Source: Tritonibacter litoralis
GTDB lineage: Bacteria; Pseudomonadota; Alphaproteobacteria; Rhodobacterales; Rhodobacteraceae
Assembly (NCBI RefSeq): GCF_009496005.1
Contig: NZ_WIBF01000007.1
Location: forward strand, 124,001 to 188,000
DNA: 64,000 nucleotides
Reading direction: 5' to 3'
Shown: positions 26,186-34,152 of the stretch, piece after piece
How positions within the stretch are numbered: position 1 is the first letter of the stretch
Layout: the number at the start of each line of letters is the position of its first letter
Made by a program: the position numbers and the translations under genes
The notes under the pieces: generated by a model
The model's database searches: none
What the model saw: the letters and a program-made list of their open reading frames with translations, nothing else
Told to the model about the DNA's origin: nothing

Positions 26186-27169
26186 TTAGGCCGCCATCAG
26201 CCGGGCGACGTCGATCATCCGGGCGGAAAAGCCCCATTCATTGTCATACCAGCCAAAGACCCGGAGTTGTCGATCATCAATCATCCGGGTTTCTGGCGCT
26301 GCGATCACCAGCGACTCGGGGCGTGCACGCAAGTCTGAGGACACTAGCGGCAGCTTGGTCCAGCCCAAAACGGGCGAGGCGTCGACCCGCGCTTCAAGCT
26401 GTTCCAAAAGCGTATCTGCTGCCGTGGGGCGTTCAAGCTGGGCGACCAGATCGACCGCAGATACAGAAGCGGTTGGAACCCGCACGGCTGCGCCCGAGAT
26501 CTTGCCCTTGAGGTGCGGCAGGACCGTTTCGATCATATGTGAGGCCGAGGTTGTGGTCGGCACCATTGACAAGGCACCGGCGCGAGAGCGGGCAAAATCA
26601 CCGCGCGGCGCGTCCACCATGGGCTGTGAGTTTGTATAGCAGTGGATCGTGGTCATATGAGCTCGTTCGATGCCCGCAAGTTCATCCACCAACCGGGCCA
26701 AAGGACCAAGCCCATTTGTGGTACAGGAAGCATTTGACACCACCTGCGCTGAGCCAAGGTCGCTGTCGTTGGCCCCGAGGACGCAGGTAAATTCCGCCGC
26801 AGGCGAAGGGCCGGAAATCAGCACTTTTTGTGCGCCTGCGGTTAAGCCACGTCGGGCCACATCCGAGGTCCGGGCAATCCCCGTACATTCCAGCACCACA
26901 TCCACGCCGCGCAGATCCACGTCCGTCAGATCTGCGGCGTGGCTCATGGGGATGTGACGCCCCATCACGTGCAAGGCCCCATCGCGCCCTTCTACGTAGT
27001 GCGGAAACGGCCCAAAGGTGCTGTCGTATTGAAACAGATAGGCGCAGATATCGAGCGCGGCGATGTCGTTGATCTGCACCACTTCAATCCCATCGCCACG
27101 TTCGGTGGTCAGCAGTTGGCGTAGGATCGCACGGCCAATGCGGCCAAAGCCGTTGATGGCGATTTTCAT
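26186..27169 (-). CDS. gap: Divergent glyceraldehyde-3-phosphate dehydrogenase-family protein
   Basis: The 327-residue protein has the NAD-binding INGFGRIGRA motif, an acidic residue after the second strand (INDIAALD), the catalytic C149 in SNASCTTN and H176 in TTIHCYTN. The chemistry of this family is oxidative phosphorylation of an aldehyde phosphate. It departs from textbook GAPDH: STHG is STFG, the second cysteine after the nucleophile is glycine (CTTNGLGPLA), and the loop after H176 reads NSQPMVDAPRGDF. The phosphate-binding block SMVPTTTSA is kept. It could be a second GAPDH or a dehydrogenase for another phosphorylated aldehyde such as erythrose 4-phosphate. It interrupts the ureide genes on the opposite strand and has no clear role there. 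Confidence 0.82.
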   Translation of the reverse strand: MKIAINGFGRIGRAILRQLLTTERGDGIEVVQINDIAALDICAYLFQYDSTFGPFPHYVEGRDGALHVMGRHIPMSHAADLTDVDLRGVDVVLECTGIARTSDVARRGLTAGAQKVLISGPSPAAEFTCVLGANDSDLGSAQVVSNASCTTNGLGPLARLVDELAGIERAHMTTIHCYTNSQPMVDAPRGDFARSRAGALSMVPTTTSASHMIETVLPHLKGKISGAAVRVPTASVSAVDLVAQLERPTAADTLLEQLEARVDASPVLGWTKLPLVSSDLRARPESLVIAAPETRMIDDRQLRVFGWYDNEWGFSARMIDVARLMAA

Positions 27170-27305
27170 AGGCGCTCTCTCCTTGATCGCATATGAGACA
27201 TGGCATCGGAACCCGTGCCATGTCTCATTTGATCATATCAATGCAGCGCGTAAGGGAGGAGGGCAAGGGCGGAATTGTATCCGCAACAATGCCTGAACCA
27301 CGTGC

Positions 27306-27623
27306 TTACCGGGGGCAGATCAGAACCGTGTGATAGTCGCCATTGTCTGTGCGATACATCACATCATAATTGGCAGTGCACCCGGTGGCGCCACGATAGG
27401 CGCGCATGGCCTGGCGCACGGTCAGAACCGCCGGAGGACGTTCGGGCAAAAGCTCAACGTTTTGGCGTCGCGCCACATGTTCGCCCGGCACCCGTGTGGA
27501 CGGCCAGACCAGCCACTCTCGTCCCAGAACTGTAATTTTTTTGATCTCGCCCGCCGGAGCTTCGGCCACGGCGCTGCTGGCCATGGCCATTGACATCATC
27601 AGTGCTGCAAAAACCAAACGCAT
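27306..27623 (-). CDS. Small secreted hypothetical protein
   Basis: A 105-residue protein with a clear signal peptide (MRLVFAALMMSMAMASSAVA, cleavage after AVA or AEA). The mature part is about 85 residues and contains two cysteines (TGC and LIC) that could form a disulfide. I do not recognise a family. It stands alone between the GAPDH-like gene and allE, all on the minus strand, with gaps of 137 and 128 bases. Codon usage looks ordinary. The function is unknown. Confidence 0.7.
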   Translation of the reverse strand: MRLVFAALMMSMAMASSAVAEAPAGEIKKITVLGREWLVWPSTRVPGEHVARRQNVELLPERPPAVLTVRQAMRAYRGATGCTANYDVMYRTDNGDYHTVLICPR

Positions 27624-27750
27624 CTCTTACTCCCCCTTCACCAAAACCCGTTGGATAGAAACGTAACATTGCTCATCTTTGAATGTGAACAGCCTACGTC
27701 CATCTGGGCGGCTCGGGCAAGGATGTTCCGCGTCTGAAGTATTGTTGGTG

Positions 27751-28602
27751 CTACCGGAGTGGGGCCAGCGGCATATGCCGGTTCACGTCCTTATAGAGGA
27801 GGTAACGGAACCGTCCCGGTCCACCAGCATAGCAGGCCTGCGGGCAAAAGGCGCGCAGCCACATGAAATCACCTGCTTCGACTTCAACCCAATCCTGATT
27901 CAGGCGATAAACGGCCTTGCCTTCCAACACATACAGCCCGTGTTCCATAACATGGGTTTCCGCAAAGGGGATAATGCCGCCGGGTTCAAAGGTCACAACG
28001 GTGACATGCATATCATGGGCCATATCGGTGGGATCCATGAACCGTGTGGTCGCCCAGCTGCCATTTGTGTCCGGCATGGGCGTCGGCGCGATGTCTTGTT
28101 CATGGGCGACAAAAGCGGCGGGCGGGGTGACGCCGGGAGCGCCTTTCCATTCCTTGCGGATCCAGTGAAAGGCGCAGAGATCCTGGGCGTCGTCATTGGC
28201 CACAGACCAGGTCGCTCCGGCCGGTACATAGGCAAAGCCACCTTCGCCGAGCTGATGTGCGGTGCCTTCAATCGTTACGCTCAGCCTGCCTTGGGTGACA
28301 AAAAGTGCCCCCTGTGCATTGGCATCAGTTTCAGGTGTTGCCGCCCCACCGCCAGGTTGCAGTTCGACGATGTATTGCGAAAACGTTTCGGCAAAGCCGC
28401 TGAGCGGGCGCGCCAGAACCCACATGCGCATGCCGGTCCATCCGGGCAGGAAAGAGGTCACGATATCCCGCATCGTGTCTCGAGGGATCACCGCATAGGC
28501 GTCTGTGAACACGGCACGGCCGGTGAGCAGCTGATGTTGATCCGGCAGTCCGCCGGATGGGGTGAAATAGGGCGGTCGTCCGGCCATGGTCAAATTCTCC
28601 AA
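27751..28602 (-). CDS. allE: (S)-ureidoglycine aminohydrolase (bicupin)
   Basis: AllE releases ammonia from S-ureidoglycine to form S-ureidoglycolate, the substrate of AllA. The 283-residue protein shows two cupin domains. The first has GALFVTQGRLSVTIEG. The second has the metal-binding ETHVMEHGLYVLEGKAVYRL block and the active-site region DFMWLRAFCPQACYAGG, which is typical of the family. Another in-frame ATG five codons later (28587, MAGRPPYF) may be the true start. The enzyme requires ureidoglycine, so an allantoate amidohydrolase must be encoded elsewhere. The IclR gene is upstream on the same strand. Confidence 0.9.
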   Translation of the reverse strand: MENLTMAGRPPYFTPSGGLPDQHQLLTGRAVFTDAYAVIPRDTMRDIVTSFLPGWTGMRMWVLARPLSGFAETFSQYIVELQPGGGAATPETDANAQGALFVTQGRLSVTIEGTAHQLGEGGFAYVPAGATWSVANDDAQDLCAFHWIRKEWKGAPGVTPPAAFVAHEQDIAPTPMPDTNGSWATTRFMDPTDMAHDMHVTVVTFEPGGIIPFAETHVMEHGLYVLEGKAVYRLNQDWVEVEAGDFMWLRAFCPQACYAGGPGRFRYLLYKDVNRHMPLAPLR

Positions 28603-28725
28603 TGGGGTGCCTTTGGTTCACTCTACGGGGCAGGCTGCCTGTGGGGGAATGGCAAAGCACAGAAAAGCAGTCTTTGGAAATATTTGAAAAGCTTGCTTTT
28701 CTGGCCCTCGGGCCCGCAGGTGCGG

Positions 28726-29511
28726 CTACATCAGGCTCAGATTTGTAAGACTGCTCAGATCCGCCGCGCAGTCGTGCAGAAGATCGACGCAGGTTTCAAT
28801 GGTCTCGGACAGTGGTTGAGAGGGTTTGTAGAGCAGCCCCACCACAAGGGCTTGGTCTGTTGATGTCTGCACGGGAACCGCCAGGTTGGCATACCCAAAC
28901 CGGCACGCCCCATCGTCAAAAGCAAATCCGGCCGTGCGCGCGGTTTGGATGTGTCTTGAAAGCTCTGGGGTGGTTATCGTATCCACTGGTTCCGTCTGCG
29001 CGATCTGGTCCATGAGTGTCTGCGAAATCTCCTGGGGCTGTTGGGCCAGAAGCATCTGCCCCAACGCGCTGCTCAGAGGGGCAAAGCCCGGCCCGGCTGA
29101 ATTGCGCATGGCTGTGGAAGAATACGGAAACACTGCGGTGCAGATCAGCAAAACTCGCGTGTCAATCAAAGTGGCCAAACACACATCGGCCTTCAGCCGG
29201 GTCGCACATTGATTGAGGATGGGCCAAACATCCTGTGGGACGCGGCTGGATTGCAAAAAGCTTTCAGACAGTTTCAAAACCTTGGGCGTCAATGAGAACA
29301 ACCGCCCGTGACGACGCAGAAACCCCATCGCTTCAAGTGTCAGAATACCTCGGCGTGCCGTCGCGCGGTCCTGCCCGGCGCGTCTGGCGATATCCGCCAT
29401 GGAGAGCAAAGCCGTGTCACCTTCAAAAGCCTCAAGGATACGTAACCCTTTGGCAAAGCTGTTGGACTCAAATTCGCTCCGCCCGTTGTGGGAGGGAAAC
29501 ACTTTAGACAT
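28726..29511 (-). CDS. IclR-family transcriptional regulator
   Basis: The 261-residue protein has an N-terminal winged helix-turn-helix (LRILEAFEGDTALLSMADIARRAG, then DRATARRGILTLEAMGFL) and the C-terminal IclR effector domain (about 90-255), including PLSSALGQMLLA and a FDDGACRFGYANLAVPV block near the ligand pocket. Members of this family often control catabolic operons through a small-molecule ligand, and placement just upstream of allE on the same strand suggests control of ureide breakdown. Regulatory target and effector are inferred from position only. A partial palindrome sits in its upstream region at 29594-29617. Confidence 0.88.
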   Translation of the reverse strand: MSKVFPSHNGRSEFESNSFAKGLRILEAFEGDTALLSMADIARRAGQDRATARRGILTLEAMGFLRRHGRLFSLTPKVLKLSESFLQSSRVPQDVWPILNQCATRLKADVCLATLIDTRVLLICTAVFPYSSTAMRNSAGPGFAPLSSALGQMLLAQQPQEISQTLMDQIAQTEPVDTITTPELSRHIQTARTAGFAFDDGACRFGYANLAVPVQTSTDQALVVGLLYKPSQPLSETIETCVDLLHDCAADLSSLTNLSLM

Positions 29512-29593
29512 CGGTGCCTGTACATCACTTGCGGACCACGGCGCCTCACCCGTGAACGAGCTGCCTGGACCGCTGACCTCATATTATTGTGAT

Positions 29594-29617
29594 GTTACGG
29601 TACGTATACTTAGTAAA
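29594..29617. promoter_or_regulatory. Possible IclR operator
   Basis: An AT-rich imperfect dyad with outer arms TTAC (29595-29598) and GTAA (29613-29616) flanks a GTACGTATAC core, about 85-105 bases upstream of the IclR start. It could be an autoregulatory site, but the symmetry is imperfect. Confidence 0.25.
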
Positions 29618-29657
29618 CAAAAACCTAATTGTACGGACCTAGGGGTAACTCCCGCGT

Positions 29658-30428
29658 TTATTGGGCAAAAACCGGTTCAGGATAGCCCACGCGGGCGAGA
29701 TAAAGCCCATGTCCGGGGCACACAGGACCACATGCAGCCCGGTCGCATGCCTCAAGCGCGGTGCGCACATCCACGGGATCCCAGGCACCAGCGCCCACCC
29801 GTTCCAGCGTGCCGACAAAACTGCGCACCTGATTATGCAGGAATGACCGTGCCCGCACATGGAAATGGACTTCGGGTCCTGACATGCCGTGCACGGCCTC
29901 AACACGCAGCTCATCCAAGGTTTTGACCGGGCTTTGCGCCTGGCAGATTGACGAGCGGAACGTGGTGAAATCATGCAGACCCAAAAGGTGGTTGGCACCG
30001 TCTTGCATCGCGTCGAGATCCAGTTGGTGATTGATCTGCCAGACCTGACCCGCATCATGGGTGGCCGGTGCGCGACGCATCAAGATCCGGAACAGATACT
30101 GACGTTCAATTGCCGAAAAACGCGCATGCCAATCCTCTGCAACCTGGACACAGTCAACAATCGCAACAGGTGCAGGCTTCAGGTGAAAGTTCAGCGCCTC
30201 GGACAGGCGAAACGGATCCCAGTCTTTGACCATGTCACAATGGGCCACCTGACCCAGACCATGCACCCCTGTGTCGGTTCGGCCCGCTGCCGCAATCGTA
30301 TGAGCACGCGGTTCCAACTTGGCCAAGGCGTCTTCAATCGCCCCCTGAACCGAGGGAAGATCTTTTTGACGCTGCCACCCGGCAAAGGGCGCGCCGTGGT
30401 ATTCGACTTTTAGGGCATATCTGGGCAT
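29658..30428 (-). CDS. truA: tRNA pseudouridine(38-40) synthase
   Basis: TruA converts uridines 38-40 of the tRNA anticodon stem-loop to pseudouridine. The 256-residue protein begins [19 protein letters not shown] and carries the catalytic aspartate D52 in [14 protein letters not shown]. The RNA-binding and C-terminal blocks [16 protein letters not shown] and [17 protein letters not shown] match the family. Length and start are typical. It is divergent from the ycjX-like gene across 124 bases. Confidence 0.96.
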   Translation of the reverse strand: MPRYALKVEYHGAPFAGWQRQKDLPSVQGAIEDALAKLEPRAHTIAAAGRTDTGVHGLGQVAHCDMVKDWDPFRLSEALNFHLKPAPVAIVDCVQVAEDWHARFSAIERQYLFRILMRRAPATHDAGQVWQINHQLDLDAMQDGANHLLGLHDFTTFRSSICQAQSPVKTLDELRVEAVHGMSGPEVHFHVRARSFLHNQVRSFVGTLERVGAGAWDPVDVRTALEACDRAACGPVCPGHGLYLARVGYPEPVFAQ

Positions 30429-30552
30429 GGCGGTCCCCTAGCGCGGCCTGTATCACAATGGCAAGGGGTTTTGCGCTGGTGTAAGCAAAGACTGGTAAGC
30501 GCGCGCTGGGCTCCCTATCTTGAAGAAAACAACAAGGTCAGAGGGTTAATGA

Positions 30553-31965
30553 GTGGTCATCGGCACGGTTATAGATGAGGTCGCGCGCACGGTCGATAGT
30601 GTCGGCGCGCGGGTTTCATCAAGTCTCTTTGACAGTACATTGCGGTTGGGTGTGACCGGGCTTGCGCGGTCCGGCAAGACGGTTTTTATCACCTCGCTTG
30701 TCGCGGGGCTGATGAATCGCGAGCGTATGGTGCAGCTCAAGGCTGCGCGCAGTGGCCGGATCGAGGCGGCCTATCTGCAACCGCAACCGGATGACACCGT
30801 GCCCCGATTTGAGTTTGAGCGCCACCTTGCCGCGCTGACCGGTCCCGAGCCGCATTGGCCCGACAGCACACGCGCCATTTCCGAACTGCGCCTGTCGCTC
30901 AAGGTGCGACCAGCAGGATTTCTGTCTGGGCTTCAGGGACCGCATACACTGCATTTGGACATCGTGGATTATCCGGGGGAATGGCTGCTGGATCTCGCGC
31001 TGTTGGATAAATCCTTTGCGCAGTGGAGCGCCGAGGTGCTGGAGCGGATTGGCAACCGACCAGAAGCCGCCCGGTTTTTGGCCGCGTTGCAAGCGGCAGA
31101 TCCGGATGCGCGGCATGAGGAGCCGGTGGCCCAAGACCTTGCAGCTGCGTTTACACACTATCTTACGGATGCTCGTGCCGCTGGTTTTTCTGACTGTACG
31201 CCTGGGCGGTTCCTGTTGCCCGGTGATCTTGAAGGCACGCCGGCGTTGACCTTCGCGCCATTGCCGCCCAATGCCGCGCGACGCGGCACGCTGGGCGCGG
31301 AGCTTCAGCGCCGCTATGAGGCCTATAAGGCCAAAGTGGTCAAACCCTTCTTTCGCGATCATTTTGCCCGGATTGATCGTCAGGTGGTTCTGGTCGATGC
31401 GCTTTCGGCAATCCACAATGGCCCCCGCGCGGTTGAGGATATGCGGCAGGGCCTGTCGGATATCTTGGCGGCCTTTCGTCCCGGCCGGAATGATATTTTG
31501 ACCCGGCTTTTGCGTGGCAAGCGGGTGGAGAAAATCCTGTTTGCGGCGACCAAAGCGGATCATCTGCATCACCAACAACACCCACAATTGACCGCAATTA
31601 TCGATGCGCTCACGCGGGACGCTCGCGATCGCGCTCAGTTTGTTGGTGCCGAGACGGCGGCCCTTTCATTGGCATCTTTGCGCACCACAACCGAAGAACT
31701 GCGCAGCCACAATGGGCAAGACCTGCCTTGTGTGCGCGGACGCCTGTTAAACAGCGGAAAGTCGGCCGCTTTTTATCCCGGCGCTTTGCCGCAGGATCCG
31801 ACCCAGTTGCTGGCCCCCGCACGCCAAGGGGCCGAGAGCTGGCTGGATGGAGAGTTCCAGGCCATGGCCTTTGCTCCGGCGGCCCTGTCGCTCAAGCCGG
31901 GGGATGGCCCGCCCCATATTCGCCTGGACCGCGCCGCAGAGTTTTTGATCGGAGATCGCCTATGA
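30553..31965 (+). CDS. ycjX: YcjX-family P-loop protein (DUF463)
   Basis: A 470-residue predicted nucleotide-binding protein with Walker A GLARSGKT at residues 36-43 and a DIVDYPGEWLLDL block that resembles a Walker B/switch region. The YcjX family is stress-associated in enterobacteria but has no firm biochemical role. The start is a GTG at 30553, which gives the expected family N-terminus. The nearby ATG at 30549 opens only a nine-codon frame. It overlaps the GNAT gene by ATGA, and the operon ends with a ycjF-like gene, reproducing the ycjX-ycjF pairing with an extra gene between. Confidence 0.9.
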   Translation: MVIGTVIDEVARTVDSVGARVSSSLFDSTLRLGVTGLARSGKTVFITSLVAGLMNRERMVQLKAARSGRIEAAYLQPQPDDTVPRFEFERHLAALTGPEPHWPDSTRAISELRLSLKVRPAGFLSGLQGPHTLHLDIVDYPGEWLLDLALLDKSFAQWSAEVLERIGNRPEAARFLAALQAADPDARHEEPVAQDLAAAFTHYLTDARAAGFSDCTPGRFLLPGDLEGTPALTFAPLPPNAARRGTLGAELQRRYEAYKAKVVKPFFRDHFARIDRQVVLVDALSAIHNGPRAVEDMRQGLSDILAAFRPGRNDILTRLLRGKRVEKILFAATKADHLHHQQHPQLTAIIDALTRDARDRAQFVGAETAALSLASLRTTTEELRSHNGQDLPCVRGRLLNSGKSAAFYPGALPQDPTQLLAPARQGAESWLDGEFQAMAFAPAALSLKPGDGPPHIRLDRAAEFLIGDRL

Positions 31966-32453
31966 CTGTGACCTTGCGCCCGGCGCGCTCCACGGATGCG
32001 GGGCAGATCGGAGAGATTTTGCATGGGTTTGAAACCTCGACCCCATGGATGTCCAAACAGCATTCGGGGGCCGAAGCCATCGCCTTTTGCGGGGCGATGA
32101 TTGACCGCGGTTGGGTCACAGTCGCGGTTGAGGAACGTCGGACTCTGGGGTTTTTGGCACAGGATCAAGAGGAGATCTGCTCGCTTTATGTGGCACAGGA
32201 TGCCCGTGGACAGGGGATTGGGCAGATGTTGCTTGCCCATGCAAAATCCTGCTCTAACAGGCTGAACCTTTGGACGTTTCAGGCCAACACAGGCGCGCAG
32301 CGGTTTTATGAACGCGCGGGATTTGTCGAAGCTCGCCGCACCGATGGCCAAGGCAATGATGAGAGGCTGCCAGATATTGCCTATGTTTGGCCAGACCCCG
32401 CGACAGCCGCAAAGGCGGCCCAAACCAACAAAACGAGCGAGGGCCGCGCATGA
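31962..32453 (+). CDS. GNAT-family N-acetyltransferase
   Basis: A 163-residue GNAT protein. It begins TLRPARSTDAGQIGEI and has the acetyl-CoA pyrophosphate-binding motif A (SLYVAQDARGQGIGQMLL, with the R/Q-x-x-G-x-G/A loop) and the C-terminal LWTFQANTGAQRFYERAGFVE strand-helix. It transfers an acetyl group to an amine, but the acceptor is unknown. It overlaps both neighbours by ATGA, lying between the ycjX and ycjF homologues, so it is coupled to that pair. Its C-terminal tail past residue 140 is variable and alanine/threonine-rich. Confidence 0.88.
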   Translation: MTVTLRPARSTDAGQIGEILHGFETSTPWMSKQHSGAEAIAFCGAMIDRGWVTVAVEERRTLGFLAQDQEEICSLYVAQDARGQGIGQMLLAHAKSCSNRLNLWTFQANTGAQRFYERAGFVEARRTDGQGNDERLPDIAYVWPDPATAAKAAQTNKTSEGRA

Positions 32454-33466
32454 CCCAAAAACCGGTTCTGTTTGAAATCGAAGAAGACAGCCCTGAGCCC
32501 GAAGTGGATGAAGCACCGCCGGTTCCGGATCCAGAAGGTGTTGCCTTGCGCCAGGGCAATGCGGTGGGGGATGAACGGTCCACGACCGCCGCCGTTGCAT
32601 CCATTGTCGGACGCAGGCCGTCGCGGCTTGGCCAGTTGTTTTGGGGCCTTTGCGCCGCGTTGCTCGGCGCTTTGCTCTCCTTGTGGGTCTGGGATGTTGT
32701 CACCAATCTGATCATGCAAGTGCCGCTTTTGGGCTGGGCCATGACGGCGGGCTTTGGGCTGTTGCTTGCGCTGGCCGCGCTGTTTGTCTGTCGGGAGTTC
32801 CTCAGTCTCCGGCGTCTGCGCCGCGTGGATCACCTGCGTCAAACGGCAGAGGTTTCGGGGCAGGATCTGACCGCCGCGCGGGCTTTTGCCCATGAGCTTT
32901 TGGCGTTTTACAAAGGGCGGCCAGATTTGGCTTGGGCCCGGCAAAACCTTTCTGAGCGCTTGCCAGAGGTTATGGATGCAGACGCAGTGCACGACCTGGT
33001 AGAGGCTGAACTGCTCACCCCTCTGGACCAGGCTGCCTTGGCAGAGGTCGAAACCGCCGCACGCCAAGTTGCCACGGTGACCGCCTTTGTACCTTTGGCC
33101 TTGGCGGATGTGATAGTGGCTCTGGTTGCGGCTGTGCGCATGATCCGACGAATTGGTGAAATCTACGGCGGTCGCTCCGGGGGGCTGGCCGCCTGGCGCC
33201 TCACCCGTCGCGTCTTTGCGCATCTGGTGGCCACAGGAGCGATGGCGGCAGGGGACGACCTTCTTGAACCCATCTTGGGCGCGTCTATCCTCTCCAAACT
33301 CTCCCGGCGTTTTGGCGAAGGTCTGGTGAACGGAGCTCTGTCTGCGCGGGTTGGACTTGCAGCCATCGACCTCTGCCGACCGATGCCGTTTTCCAAAGCC
33401 CGGCGCCCAAATACGCGCCAAGTGATCGGCCAGGCTCTCAAAGGCCTCGTTGGGCGATCCACCTAA
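32450..33466 (+). CDS. ycjF: YcjF-family membrane protein (DUF697/TIGR01620)
   Basis: A 338-residue membrane protein. The acidic N-terminus (residues 5-30, rich in E, D and P) is followed by two membrane segments near residues 65-85 and 95-115. The C-terminal part contains the DUF697 domain, including VTAFVPLALADVIVALVAAVRMIRRI and a conserved YGGRSGGLAAWRL region. The protein is the usual genomic partner of YcjX and no activity is established. The ATG at 32450 overlaps the GNAT stop by ATGA. The gene ends 12 bases before a structured repeat shared with other convergent gene ends. Confidence 0.85.
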   Translation: MTQKPVLFEIEEDSPEPEVDEAPPVPDPEGVALRQGNAVGDERSTTAAVASIVGRRPSRLGQLFWGLCAALLGALLSLWVWDVVTNLIMQVPLLGWAMTAGFGLLLALAALFVCREFLSLRRLRRVDHLRQTAEVSGQDLTAARAFAHELLAFYKGRPDLAWARQNLSERLPEVMDADAVHDLVEAELLTPLDQAALAEVETAARQVATVTAFVPLALADVIVALVAAVRMIRRIGEIYGGRSGGLAAWRLTRRVFAHLVATGAMAAGDDLLEPILGASILSKLSRRFGEGLVNGALSARVGLAAIDLCRPMPFSKARRPNTRQVIGQALKGLVGRST

Positions 33467-33478
33467 ACCCACGGTGAC

Positions 33479-33554
33479 GCGCTTTGCGCCCGCGCGCAAA
33501 GCGCCCGGCCCAAGCGGGCCAAGGTCGGGCTTGCCCGTCCTGCACGCGCGGGAG
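33479..33554 (-). repeat. Structured GC-rich repeat, copy 3
   Basis: Fourth element of the family, best read on the minus strand, between the convergent ycjF-like and haemoglobin genes. It has CTCCCGC at the minus-strand start, a short hairpin (CGGGC/TT/GCCCG, 33526-33537), a GGCCCAAGCGGGCC block containing the shared TTGGGCC (minus strand), and a perfect 11-bp hairpin with a four-base loop at 33479-33504. It probably acts as a bidirectional transcript end. Confidence 0.68.
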
Positions 33555-33579
33555 TGCACTGCTGATCCGCAGTGAAACC

Positions 33580-33990
33580 TTAAAAAAGCTTTGGTGGCGC
33601 ATCCTTGGGCTGACGCATTGCGACAATGCCGGTGCGAAACCCTTCGCCGATCCGATCTGCCAATGCCCCCCATTGGTGTGCCTGCATATCGGGCAATTCG
33701 GCCTTCAGCGTTTCATGAAACAGGTTTAGCCAGACCGGAAAATGCTCTGCTTTGACATCCGGGCGCGAGACATGCACACGCATGGGATTGCCGGAATAGC
33801 AGTTCTCCCGCAGGATCGCATTACGCCAGAACGCAGCGATTTTGCTCTCATGCTCTGGCCAGTCGGCAACATGAGCCGCAAAGACAGGCCCCAACACAGC
33901 ATCGCGCCGCACCTCTGTGTAAAACCGGGAAACGACACGGTCTATGTCCGCGGGCGACACGTCGAACCGGGCGAAACTGTTGTCTGACAT
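33580..33990 (-). CDS. Group III truncated haemoglobin
   Basis: A 136-residue protein of the truncated 2-over-2 globin class III, which binds haem and small gaseous ligands. Visible features are VVSRFYTEVRRDAVLGPVF in the early helices, WPEHESKIAAFWRNAIL around the distal side, and NPMRVHVSRPDV, where H73 is the likely proximal ligand. The ATG at 33990 gives the normal family start (MSDNSFARFDVSPADID). It is divergent from the radical SAM gene across about 160 bases. The physiological ligand is not predictable. Confidence 0.9.
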   Translation of the reverse strand: MSDNSFARFDVSPADIDRVVSRFYTEVRRDAVLGPVFAAHVADWPEHESKIAAFWRNAILRENCYSGNPMRVHVSRPDVKAEHFPVWLNLFHETLKAELPDMQAHQWGALADRIGEGFRTGIVAMRQPKDAPPKLF

Positions 33991-34152
33991 ATTATGCCTT
34001 TCACTGCGATCATCTGTCCTTTGCCATGGTTCCTGCGGTGTTACCATGCGACCATGTGAAAACATGCGGCGAAAACCCAGCCACAATCGTCCCCAATTGC
34101 CTTTTGGTTTTCGATCGCCGGGACACAATCCGTGACGACCGCGTGAGCGTGA

